DNA from: Ctenosaura bakeri
Taxonomy: Eukaryota > Chordata > Lepidosauria > Squamata > Iguanidae
Length of the DNA stretch: 64,000 bases
Reading direction: 5' to 3'
Assembly (NCBI GenBank): GCA_948474755.1
Contig: CAOLHI010004218.1
Coordinates: forward strand, 62,001-126,000
Below are positions 35,489-43,660 of the stretch, piece by piece (position 1 is the first letter of the stretch; every line of letters begins with the position of its first letter). Position numbers and translations under genes: made by a program. The notes below the pieces were generated by a model, which was not told the origin of the DNA, made no database searches, and was given only the letters and a program-made list of their open reading frames with translations.

Positions 35489-35513
35489 GAGGAAACGACC
35501 TAAGCCAGCGCCT
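35410..35513 (+). repeat. 52-bp tandem duplication inside gag
   Basis: AAAAGAAAAAGCTCAAGAAA begins at 35410 and again at 35462, and the whole unit through CCAGCGCC is repeated with no difference that I saw. Fifty-two is not a multiple of three, so the duplication by itself separates the matrix/p12 frame from the capsid frame. Confidence 0.93.
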
Positions 35514-36617
35514 AAGCTTCCGAAGAGGATGACCGATGGTGATGAATCCAGTGAAAAGGGTGGGGAGATGGTTGCACCCTTGCGACAAGTAGAGCAGGTG
35601 TTGGTGGACCCAAATGCAGAGGGAGGTTACCGGAGGATCCAGAGTTATCAGTATACTCCTTTTACTACATCGGACCTCCTCAACTGGAAAACACATTATG
35701 CTACATATACGGAGAAACCGCAGGAAATGATAGAACTTTGCTCCAGCGTTATGGCCTCACATGTTCCCAATTGGCAAAATTGTCAGCAGTTACTCCTGAC
35801 TCTGTTCACCACTGAAGAACGGAGAAGGATAATCCAACAGGCAGAACGAATAGTAAGGGGCAGAGTACCCCCTGGGGAAGCAAACCCTGAACAGTGGATA
35901 AGGGGCAGAGTTCCCTTGGTAGATCCAGGATGGGATCCGAACAATCTTGGCCAAATGGCTTTGCTTACAGATTATCAAGCCCTCCTGATAGAGGCTATGA
36001 GGGCAGGGATGAAGAGGCCTGTTAATATGTCCAAAATAGCAGAAGTACTCCAGGGGCCTACGGAACCTCCAGGGACATATTTGGAGAGGTTGCTTGATGC
36101 TTATAGACAATACACCCCTGTGAACCCAGACGACCCAGGAAGCCAGCAGATGGTGAACTTGGCTTTTGTGACCCAGAGTTACCCTGACATAAGAAAGAAG
36201 CTCCAGAAGCAAGAAGGATTTGTAGGCATGAATCTGAGCCAATTACTGGAGATCGCTCAGAAAGTGTATGTAAACCGAGATCAAGAGGAAAAGCGGGAAA
36301 AGGATAAACGGATGCAGAAGAAGGCAGAGTTGTTGGCTGCGGCACTGGCGGTAAAGGGAGATGATCGGAAGGTTAGAAGAAGGAGTGGAACCCTATTGGG
36401 GCCTAATGAGTGTGCCCTCTGCCGACAGGAAGGACATTGGAAAAAAGAATGCCCCAGACGAAGGGGGATAGTCGGGAGGGGGCAGGGGACAGAGAGAGGA
36501 AGAGGAAGAGGAAGAGGAAGAGGAAGAGGAAGAGTGGTGGACGGAAGATACGGGCAGGAGGTGGATGAAGGGTTTGAGGATTTTGCAGGACTGGTTGGAA
36601 TGGAACACTACGATTAG
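35489..36617 (+). pseudogene. gag, capsid and nucleocapsid part
   Basis: The frame is open from 35367 and is recognisably Gag after the duplication. Capsid spans about 35620-36280, with a major homology region near 36055-36120 (QGPTEPPGTYLERLL). A charged region follows, then one zinc knuckle near 36412-36455 of the form C-x2-C-x4-H-x4-C (CALCRQEGHWKKEC). One knuckle is the gammaretroviral pattern. A run of GR repeats encoded by an AGAGGA microsatellite follows at about 36497-36535, and the frame ends in TAG after HYD. Confidence 0.9.
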
Positions 36618-36856
36618 GACAGACCAGGCCCCCTTGCTCTCGGCCCCGGGGAGCCTATGGTCACAGCACAAATAGGGGGCCGTATCAGGTGCTGTTAGTC
36701 ACCCCTACCGCAGTAAAGGTAGCAGGGTTGAAGCCCTGGATACATTACACTAGGGTGAAAAAGGCATTTACTGATTGGACTGTGGTTTCATCACAAGACA
36801 ACCCTCTGAAATTGAAGTTCTCCAAGCGAAAAAGGGGGAGAGAAGATTCGGACTAG
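36618..36856 (+). pseudogene. pol remnant: protease start joined to integrase end
   Basis: After the gag TAG the same frame continues as a protease N-terminus-like segment (GEPMVTAQIGG) and stops at 36698. From about 36677 a different frame reads GPYQVLLVTPTAVKVAG and continues through WIHYTRVKKAF to a stop at 36856, which is the C-terminal domain of gammaretroviral integrase. Everything between is absent. The G-rich bases at 36675-36681 are shared by both sides and mark the likely junction. The in-frame TAG is the arrangement used for gag-pol readthrough in gammaretroviruses. Confidence 0.85.
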
Positions 36857-37083
36857 ACTCTGCTGTGGTCATACCAGATAACTGACCATTCTGCGCACAG
36901 TCAGATCCGCAACAGGTGAAAGAAGATCTAGGCTAGACCCTACTGCTGTCACATACCTGGGAGCTGGCAGTTCTACGTACGGTCAGACCTAGCAACTGCT
37001 GAGGAGGAAGACTGGGACTAAGCCCTGCTGTGGTCACTCCGGAGGCTGATCACTCTACGCACGGCTAGATCCCTCCCGCGGTA
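36842..37083 (+). repeat. three diverged direct repeats of about 80 bp
   Basis: Units begin GAAGATTCGGACTAGACTCT (36842), GAAGATCTAGGCTAGACCCT (36922) and GAAGACTGGGACTAAGCCCT (37007). Each continues through a CTGCTGTGGTCA-like block and a TCTACGCACGG-like block. They lie between the integrase end and env. Their role is unknown. Confidence 0.8.
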
Positions 37084-37101
37084 AGCAATTGACAATGTGT
37101 G

Positions 37102-37293
37102 ATGACTGTTAATGAGATAGTAATATTGATAGTAGGTATAGTTTTGGGAATATTAGCTCTCATATATATGTATAGGGGATATTTTTGTGGGACAAGGAGA
37201 GTGGGATCCCCCTCCAGCTCTGAAGATGGGGTGGAGGCTGATAATTGGAATGTGGAGTGTGGTGTGCGGGATAGTCGGGGCCAATTGGTTTAA
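37102..37293 (+). CDS. small membrane-spanning ORF overlapping env start
   Basis: The ATG at 37102 opens a 63-residue frame. The first part (residues about 5-25, EIVILIVGIVLGILALIYMY) is one strong hydrophobic segment. A short basic stretch follows, then a serine/acidic stretch (SPSSSEDGVEADN) that fits casein kinase 2 sites. It overlaps the env ATG by 68 bases in another frame. I know of no gammaretroviral gene at this place. It could be an accessory membrane protein made from the env mRNA, an upstream ORF that controls env translation, or chance. Confidence 0.5.
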   Translation: MTVNEIVILIVGIVLGILALIYMYRGYFCGTRRVGSPSSSEDGVEADNWNVECGVRDSRGQLV

Positions 37294-38557
37294 GCGACAC
37301 GCCACCCATATGTTCCAACAACATGGGCATGATGTCACCTTAATATACGAACACCCACAAACTGTAGCAGATTTTGGATTCATGCCCTCTCTTATTAGTG
37401 AACCAGGGGTGATAGTGGGAGCCCTACAGTCAGCGTTGGGAGGAACCCCGAATCTGTTTGCCACAGTTGATGGAGGAATGAACAGAACACAGTTCAAGCG
37501 ACTGAAGTTCTATACTTATTCTCCGGGAATGTGTTTCTGTTGCCATCATAGTGGAAATTGGAACTCTAAATGGAAGGGGTATGTAAAACACTCTGCATTC
37601 TATGATAAACTAGGAAATTATTCAGCCTGTAGTAGCAGGTTCTATTTGTATGACTCATATAATAGTTCATATCACTTTGAAGGGGGTTTAAGTAATACAA
37701 GCTTTGAAGAATTATACCCGGAGTATCCTATGTTTGTCTCTAATTATACTGGGTCGGGTAGCATTTGTTCGGGGATGATGGCTAGAGATCCGCATCTGTG
37801 GTTTTATTTTGACGGATGGGCCACCAATTACCACCCAGGAGCCTATCAGTGTGTGGGAATAGGGTATATGACCATACCTGTTCAGGTTTTCATGCCAGAG
37901 AAAGAGAAGCGAGGAGTTAGAAAAAGAAGAGATCTGGTGGGACCATTAGGTAACCAGTGTGAGGACTTGGTTATTGTAGGACCCCAACTGTCTAGAACTG
38001 AAGGTAGCAGAGTAGCAGGCGGATTATTCACAGGACTCCTCACCCTGGGAGCCTACCCAGGAATTGTAGCACAGGAAAATCGTAAAAGTATATTGGGATT
38101 GACCTGTAGATTGGAAAAGACTATAAATGCAACTGGGAGGTTGGTGAGGGCTCTGCAACACGAGGTCGAGGAGTTGAATCAGTTACTCTTACAGCATCGG
38201 TTGGCTCTGGATTATTTGCTGGCCAGAAAAGGGGGGTTTTGTTCCATAGTCAAGGGAGGATGCAAAGTTACCTTCCATGACTTAAATAAGACCATAGAGG
38301 ATGAGGTGCAACACTTACAAGAGGTAATACTGAACAATGATAATGGGGCAAGTAATCCCTTGGAATGGTTAACATCCTGGTTGCCAAATTTTGGGTGGTT
38401 AAGAACGTTGTTCCTTGGTTTTGTACTATTATTGGTTGGGGGAGTTTTAATTATGTTATGCCTGTCCTGTGCTATAAAGTGTGTGCGGACTTCCCTTTCA
38501 GACGCTATGGAAGGGAAAGCGGCTCGCTACGCAGTAATGGCCCACGGGTATGCATAG
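37226..38557 (+). CDS. retroviral envelope glycoprotein, intact frame
   Basis: The 443-codon frame is uninterrupted. A signal peptide covers about residues 1-19. The surface subunit is short (about 215 residues) with a CFCC motif at about 103-106 and several N-glycosylation sequons (six in the whole protein). A furin-type RKRR lies at about 232-235. The TM subunit has a glycine-rich hydrophobic segment set back from the cleavage site and bracketed by cysteines at about 245 and 294. A heptad-like helix follows, then a CX6C motif at about 339-346 followed by lysine rather than a third cysteine, a membrane anchor near 392-416, and a short tail with YAVM. The upstream in-frame GTG at 37187 is not a likely start. 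Whether it is expressed is unknown. Confidence 0.9.
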   Translation: MGWRLIIGMWSVVCGIVGANWFKRHATHMFQQHGHDVTLIYEHPQTVADFGFMPSLISEPGVIVGALQSALGGTPNLFATVDGGMNRTQFKRLKFYTYSPGMCFCCHHSGNWNSKWKGYVKHSAFYDKLGNYSACSSRFYLYDSYNSSYHFEGGLSNTSFEELYPEYPMFVSNYTGSGSICSGMMARDPHLWFYFDGWATNYHPGAYQCVGIGYMTIPVQVFMPEKEKRGVRKRRDLVGPLGNQCEDLVIVGPQLSRTEGSRVAGGLFTGLLTLGAYPGIVAQENRKSILGLTCRLEKTINATGRLVRALQHEVEELNQLLLQHRLALDYLLARKGGFCSIVKGGCKVTFHDLNKTIEDEVQHLQEVILNNDNGASNPLEWLTSWLPNFGWLRTLFLGFVLLLVGGVLIMLCLSCAIKCVRTSLSDAMEGKAARYAVMAHGYA

Positions 38558-38593
38558 GAGGGACATGCTTCAAATTGCAGAGAATTTGGCATG

Positions 38594-38603
38594 AAGGGGG
38601 GAA
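38594..38603 (+). promoter_or_regulatory. polypurine tract
   Basis: AAGGGGGGAA directly precedes the TG of the 3' LTR, where plus-strand DNA priming occurs in retroviruses. Confidence 0.9.
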
Positions 38604-39017
38604 TGAAAGGGTTAAAGATATGATTTTGTGTTTGGTAGAAAAATAGATGAAATTATAATTAACTGCAGATGTTTCTTATCTAAGGAATATAGTGCTGAAA
38701 GTGCTTAACGAAGGGGTGGCAGGTCATGGAAAGCAGGCTTGTTCTTTCCTGCAACTTATCACAAGGACAAGGGAAGTAATAGATCATTTTGACATGTTGT
38801 ATCCTTGCATGCATGATGTAATGTAACCAATTTGTAATTGATTCTACTGTTAAGGGTGTATATAAGGGAGGTTTTTGACGGAGTGCAGGGTCTTCAGTGA
38901 TACTCACACTGGGGACCCTGCGCAGTTCAGCAAAACCTGCGCAGTAAGAAAATAAAATATAATACTTTCTGCTTCAAGGACTCTGAGGTTTTTTCGTTTC
39001 CCTAGACGGCCACTTCA
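38604..39017 (+). repeat. 3' LTR
   Basis: 414 bp, TG to CA, with the same TATA box and AATAAA as the 5' LTR. No difference between the two was seen by eye. CCGT follows at 39018-39021. Confidence 0.93.
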
Positions 39018-39038
39018 CCGTCAAGTGCGGAAATGGCC

Positions 39039-39666
39039 ATTGTGGGAAGAGCTGACTACAGCCCACCAAACCAGGAAGAGGTAGTGATCTATGCTTTTCA
39101 GGAACAAATCTCAGATATCTCAAAGCTGCAAGAATTAATTAACTTGTCTAATTTTTTAACATTCTATATTTTCATTGATGTTTTAATTTATACTGTGTTC
39201 ATGTTGTTGGACACCTGAAGTCCCCCTGTCAGGAGAAAGCCGGGATATAAATAAATAAAAATAAAATAAGAAAAAGTAATAATTAGTAGTCGTGGGGGAC
39301 TTTGATTGCACTGATATCTGTTGGGAGACTAATTCTGCTAACCATAGGCTCTTGCCTTGCAGATAATTTCTTATTTCAAAAAGGAGAGAAAGGAACACAG
39401 GTATTGGCAATCCTGGGCTATTTCTGCCCTGCCATGTTATAGGGCTATTATTCCATTTTCAATGCCCTGCTATAGGAAAAAGACACCCAGCAAGGGTGGG
39501 AGTTGCTGAAGAAAGAATTGCAAAAAGCACAATCACAAACTGTAGCGGAATTGAGATAGAGACCCACGGTTTTAGAAAGAAAGAAAAAGATTTATTGTGC
39601 ACAATGTCCGAGTGAGATACTTCTCAAAAGTCTGGGCCCTGCCTCCTTACATTCAGAGCAATTTGT
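39039..39666. other. spacer with LINE fragments
   Basis: It holds an A-rich LINE or SINE tail at about 39230-39275, and a short CR1 endonuclease-like reading (GDFDCTDICWETNSA) at about 39293-39345. A foldback-element end lies at about 39420-39470. No gene is seen. Confidence 0.5.
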
Positions 39667-40590
39667 ACATAGAATCATAGAAATGTAGAGTTGGAAGAGA
39701 CTCCAGGGGCCATCCAGTCCAACCCCCTGCCATGCAGGAACACCCTCAAAGCACTCTTGACAGATGACCGTCAAGCCTCTGCTTAAAAACCTCCAAGGAA
39801 GGAGACTCCACTACACTCCGAGGCAGCATCTTCCACTGCCGAACAGCCCTGACCATCAAGAAGTTCTTCCTGAGGTTGAGGTGGAATCTCCTTTCCTGCA
39901 GCTTGAATCCATTGCTCCTTGTCCTGGTCTCTGGAGCAACAGAAAAGAAGCCCACTCCTTCCTCTACGTGGCATCCCTTCAAATATTTAAACATGGCTAT
40001 CATGTCCCCTCTTAACCTTCTCTTCTGCAGACTAAACATACCCAGCTCTCTAAGTCTATCCTCATAGGGCATGGCTTCCAGACCTCTCACCATTTCGGTC
40101 CCCCTCCTCTGGACTTGCTCCAGCTTGTCAATATCGTTCTTGAATTGGGATGCCCAGAACTGGACACAGTATTCAAGATGGGGTCTAACCAAAGCAGAGT
40201 AGAGTGGTACCAGTACTTCCTGTGATCTAGACTCCATACTCCTATTGATGCAGCCGAGAATTGCATTGGCTTTCTTGGCTGCCGCATCACACTGCTGACT
40301 CATGTTCAGCTTGTGGTCTATGAAGATTTCTAGATCCCTTTCACACGTACTGCTATCCAGCCACGTGTCCCCCATCCTGTATTTCTGTATTCCATTTTTT
40401 CTACCCAAGTGTAGGACCTTACACTTCTCTCTGTTGAATTTCATCTTGTTCGCCTCGGCCCAGCTCTCCAATCTATCCAGGTCATTTTGAATTTTGATCC
40501 TGTCCTCTGGCGTATTAGCAACCCCTCCCAATTTGGTGTCACCTGCAAATTTGATGAGCGTGCTCTCTATTCCATCTCTAATACAAATAC
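39667..40590 (-). mobile_element. CR1 LINE, long 3' fragment with open RT C-terminus
   Basis: The minus strand is open from 40531 to 39746 (261 codons). It covers the C-terminal reverse transcriptase region of CR1, with short diagnostic runs such as YSALVRPHLEYCVQFW and FKYLKGCHVEEG. The 3' UTR and ATTCTATG repeats end at 39667. It is 5' truncated near 40590. The intact frame suggests a young insertion. Confidence 0.9.
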
Positions 40591-41169
40591 ATCACATGGT
40601 CAAGAAAAGAAAACTGACACGTACAAATGGTTCCCACCATTCTCCTGCGTAATCTTACTAATGTTGCAAAGTAAAGGAAGGATAGCGAGGCACATTCCAT
40701 CCTCCCTAATATCCTGTCTTATCCAGAGTACCATTGTATATCTTTCAAACACAGAGAGAGACTTCAACTGCAGAGAAAAATTGCAGAGAAAATCAACTGC
40801 TCCAACTGCTCTTCCCTCACACCCAGAGGTCATCTAGACTGACCCACTTTAAAACAATTCCATGCGAGAAGAAAAATAGGAACGATCTGAGAAAGCTGGT
40901 GTTGCCGCACCTGGAGGAGGAAAGTGAAAAGAAAAAAAAATAGCACATGCAAAGAATAAAAAGAAGGATGAATCAGGAAGTGTTAGCATGCAGGGTCCTT
41001 TCCATATCTTGGATGTATATTAAATTAGTGGATTGTGTCATTGTAGGTGTATGCTATAGACCACCACAGAATTAAGCTAGGAATGCTACAATGTATCCAG
41101 TGTTAATGGGTGATTGCAACAATATATCAGTTCGGCCTTTTTATTAATAATTAATAATAATTAATAATT

Positions 41170-41210
<41 letters not shown>

Positions 41211-41434
41211 TTTATTTGTATCCCGCCTCTCCCAATGGATTGAGGCGGCATTACAGCAGTATATAAAATACATTAAAAACATTAAAATGTAACCCATCGT
41301 CCCCACCCACCGACCCTTCCAACCCCCTAAAACACATTAACTATTAAAAACAAATTAAAAACAAAATTAAAACAACAGGACAGCTGATGAGAGGTGGTGG
41401 AACTCTATTGTTCAATACAGATTTCTAATTTATC
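40591..41434. other. repeat-derived spacer with (AAT)n
   Basis: It contains a CR1 endonuclease-like fragment near 41030-41075 (IVGVCYRPP), an (AAT)n/(TAAT)n microsatellite at about 41140-41210, and a GTATCCCGCCTCTCCCAATG LINE or SINE tail to about 41385. No gene is seen. Confidence 0.5.
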
Positions 41435-42017
41435 TTTCCCATCTTGAATACTGTGTCCAGTTCTGGGCACCCCCAATTCAAGAAGGATACTGACAACCTG
41501 GGATGTGTCCAGAGGAGGGCGACCAAAATGGTGAAGGGTCTGGAAGTCATGAACCTCTATGAGGAACGGCTTAGGAACTGCGTGGCGGATTCAGACCGAG
41601 GGCCAAGTGTGCACGGCGGCACTGGGCATGGGCTGGTTCACATGAATGCTCCTGGGTGCAAATGACCCTCTTCTCCCATTGCCCAGCTGAGTCCCTCAGA
41701 GGTGCATCATGTCTGATGCCAGCGGCTGGAAAAAAGAACTGATGCATTTTTATTCTGCAGAAGGGAAGGTTAAGAGGGGACATGATAGCCATGTTTAAAT
41801 ATTTGAAGGGATGCCATGTGGAGAGGGCTTGTTTTCTGCTGCTCCAGAGACCAGGACAAGGAGCAATGGATTCAAGCTGCAGTAAAGGAGATTCCAAGCA
41901 GAGGCTGGATGGCCATCTGTCGGGAGTGCTTTGAGGGTGTTCCTGCATGGCAGGGGGTTGGACTGGATGGCCCCTGGAGTCTCTTCCAGCTCTGCATTTC
42001 TATGATTCTATGATTCC
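41435..42017 (+). mobile_element. CR1 LINE 3' end, interrupted
   Basis: The CR1 sequence runs 41435-41580 (ACTGTGTCCAGTTCTGGGCA), is interrupted by about 177 bp of other sequence, and resumes at 41758 with AAGGGAAGGTTAAGAGGGGA to the ATTCTATG end at 42017. A further internal deletion lies near 41897. Confidence 0.8.
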
Positions 42018-42254
42018 ACCTGGGTTTCCAATTACCCATTCCACCGTATTCCGGCTGCCTGGATTTCCAATTTCCTCATCCCCTCCACCGCACGCACTCC
42101 AGGCACCAGGATTTCCAACTCACCCAGCCCCTCCACTACAAGCAACCTTTCACTTTCTGGAGGAGGCGTTTCCGCACAGCTCCTCCCTCCAATCCCCTTA
42201 CCGCCCCGCCTCCCTCCCACCTCCGGACTGGCTTCTCAAACGGAAGGCGTGACT

Positions 42255-42660
42255 TATCTGATCAGGATTGACCAATCGCCTCTCTGGTTAGAGGACTGCG
42301 AGCCAATCCGGGACGGGAGCCCAATGAGAGCGGCAAGCGGGGAAGTGAACGACGGCCGCTCCGCCCAATAGGAGAGACTCGCGCTTCGGCCGGCGGTCGT
42401 TCCATGGGCGGGGGTGGCGACGGCGGCTGAAGTGAGAAGGGGAAGATGGCGGCGTGAGGGGAAGGAGTGGAGCCAGAGCCACGGGCTGCGGCCCGGCGGC
42501 CTTCTCTGAGGTAAGCGCGGGCGGGCGGGCGGGGAAAGAGGGTTGTTTGTGGCCCCCTTTACCACACGTAGAGCCGCCTCGGACTCGGGGCTGACGCGGC
42601 CGAGCTGCTTCGCTGGCTGAGCCGAGAGCTCTTCCTTCGCTCCGGCTGAGGCGATGGCGG
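42255..42660 (+). promoter_or_regulatory. CpG-island promoter
   Basis: CpG-dense sequence with CCAAT at 42272, 42303, 42321 and 42365, a GC box GGGCGGGGG at 42406, and a YY1-type AAGATGGCGGC at 42443-42453. Spacing of four CCAAT boxes within 100 bp upstream of the YY1 site is typical of a housekeeping or divergent promoter. A gene on the minus strand is also possible. Confidence 0.85.
42440..42510 (+). other. first exon of an unidentified gene
   Basis: The presumed start site lies near the YY1 element and the exon ends TTCTCTGAG before the donor GTAAGC at 42511. The only ATG in it opens ATGGCGGCGTGA, a three-codon frame, so the exon seems non-coding with a minimal upstream ORF. No coding exon of this gene was recognised in the following 21 kb. 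In human the gene after ZNF654 is C3orf38; that identity is only a guess here. Confidence 0.6.
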
Positions 42661-42699
42661 CGGCCGGGACCTTTTCAGGGCCTTTCCGTTCACACAAAT

Positions 42700-43002
42700 T
42701 AGAGGCTCTTAGAGTTGGAGGAGACCCCGGAGGCCGTCCGGCCCAACCCCCTGCTATACAGTAATAGGCGGTCAAAGCATTCCCCACAGACGGCCCCCCA
42801 GCCTCCGCTTAAAAACCCCCGAGGGAGGAGACTCCGCCACTCTCCGCCGAGCCGGCGCGGACCGTTGTCAAACTGCTCTCACCGTCGGGAAGGTCTTCCT
42901 GAGGTTTAGGCGGCATCTTTTCCTGTAGTGCGAAGCCGTCGCTCCGTGTCCTAGGCTCTGGCACAGCAGAAAACAGGCTTGCTCCATCCTCGACATTGTT
43001 GC
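42700..43002 (-). mobile_element. CR1 LINE 3' end rich in CpG
   Basis: The order of CR1 blocks is normal (GAGTTGGAGGAGACCCCGGA, then the RT C-terminal block). Many positions are G or C where the other copies in the window have A or T, for example GAAGCCGTCGCTCCGTGTCC against GAAGCCATTGCTCCTTGTC-type sequence. It lies directly downstream of the CpG island. Confidence 0.85.
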
Positions 43003-43254
43003 AGGCACTCAAAGATAAGGAGACCAGAGAGCTGGAAAAAGAGTAAATTTATTTAACGCGCGGGCTCTGGCTGGGTCGTCCCAAAAAGCCAAAAGCCCCG
43101 AAATGGGTTAACACAGATATTTTATAGGAACAGTACGTAAGTTTCGTTTCCTTTAGACCTCCTCCCCAAACCTGCAACTTTGCACATTTTCAGTCCCTCC
43201 CTCACGAAGTTATTGACAATTCATGAAGGCTCACTTTGACATTCTGTACCCTGA

Positions 43255-43490
43255 TATTTATTTATTTATTTGTATCTCGCCTCTCCATATGGATCGAGGC
43301 GGCGAACAACTTACAAATAGCATGTATTTCGAAACATTTCTATACATGCCCCCAACAAGCTGGGTACTCATTTTACCGACCTGTGAAAGGATGGAAGGCT
43401 GAGTCAACCTTGGAGCCGGGTAGGATTGAACTTACAACCTGCTGACTTGCAGTACTGGCATTTTAACCACTGCGCCACTAGGGCTCATAA
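43255..43490 (-). mobile_element. tRNA-like SINE, minus orientation
   Basis: It matches the element at 29033 nearly base for base from TTTATTTATTTGTATC to ACTGGCATTTTAACCACTGC. It would lie in intron 1 of the CpG-island gene. Confidence 0.85.
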
Positions 43491-43660
43491 CAAGATGCTC
43501 TGGTTATCTCTGACTTGCGCAGTTGGTCCCAGTTCTTCCCGACATAGCACAAACTGTCTCTAATTTGCTATATTTCACTTAATATCTCTATACATCTCGG
43601 TTCATTAGCTAAAACATTTTAAACGCAACCTACAGGGGCTGCTCATGGCTACTTCATCAT

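Larger units (their letters stand above)
33782..39017 (+). mobile_element. internally deleted gammaretrovirus-like provirus (ERV1-type)
   Basis: This 5,236-bp provirus has two 414-bp LTRs that look identical by eye, begin TG and end CA, and are flanked by CCGT (33778-33781 and 39018-39021). Four bases is the duplication size of gammaretroviruses. In order it has a tRNA-Pro-type primer site, a leader with a splice donor, a broken gag, a residual pol, three short direct repeats, a small membrane ORF, env, and a polypurine tract. About 3.3 kb of pol is missing compared with the usual gammaretroviral length, so it cannot supply protease, reverse transcriptase or integrase. The LTR identity implies recent insertion, so it was probably copied by enzymes of another element. 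Confidence 0.93.
33619..39038. mobile_element. foldback miniature transposon, copy D, split by the provirus
   Basis: The left part 33619-33781 has GGCCATTTCTGCACTAG and nearly the whole hairpin. The remaining 17 bases, CAAGTGCGGAAATGGCC, are at 39022-39038 on the far side of the retrovirus. The target bases CCGT appear on both sides. The element therefore predates the provirus, and its long palindrome served as the integration target. Confidence 0.9.

Noticed and set aside
37187..37225. Env start at the upstream in-frame GTG
   Set aside because: The ATG at 37226 is followed directly by a signal peptide, while the GTG would put polar residues ahead of it.
42254..42787. 177-codon minus-strand ORF across the CpG island
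   Set aside because: It has GC-driven composition, crosses promoter boxes and part of a CR1, and shows no domain. Long chance ORFs are expected in CpG islands.
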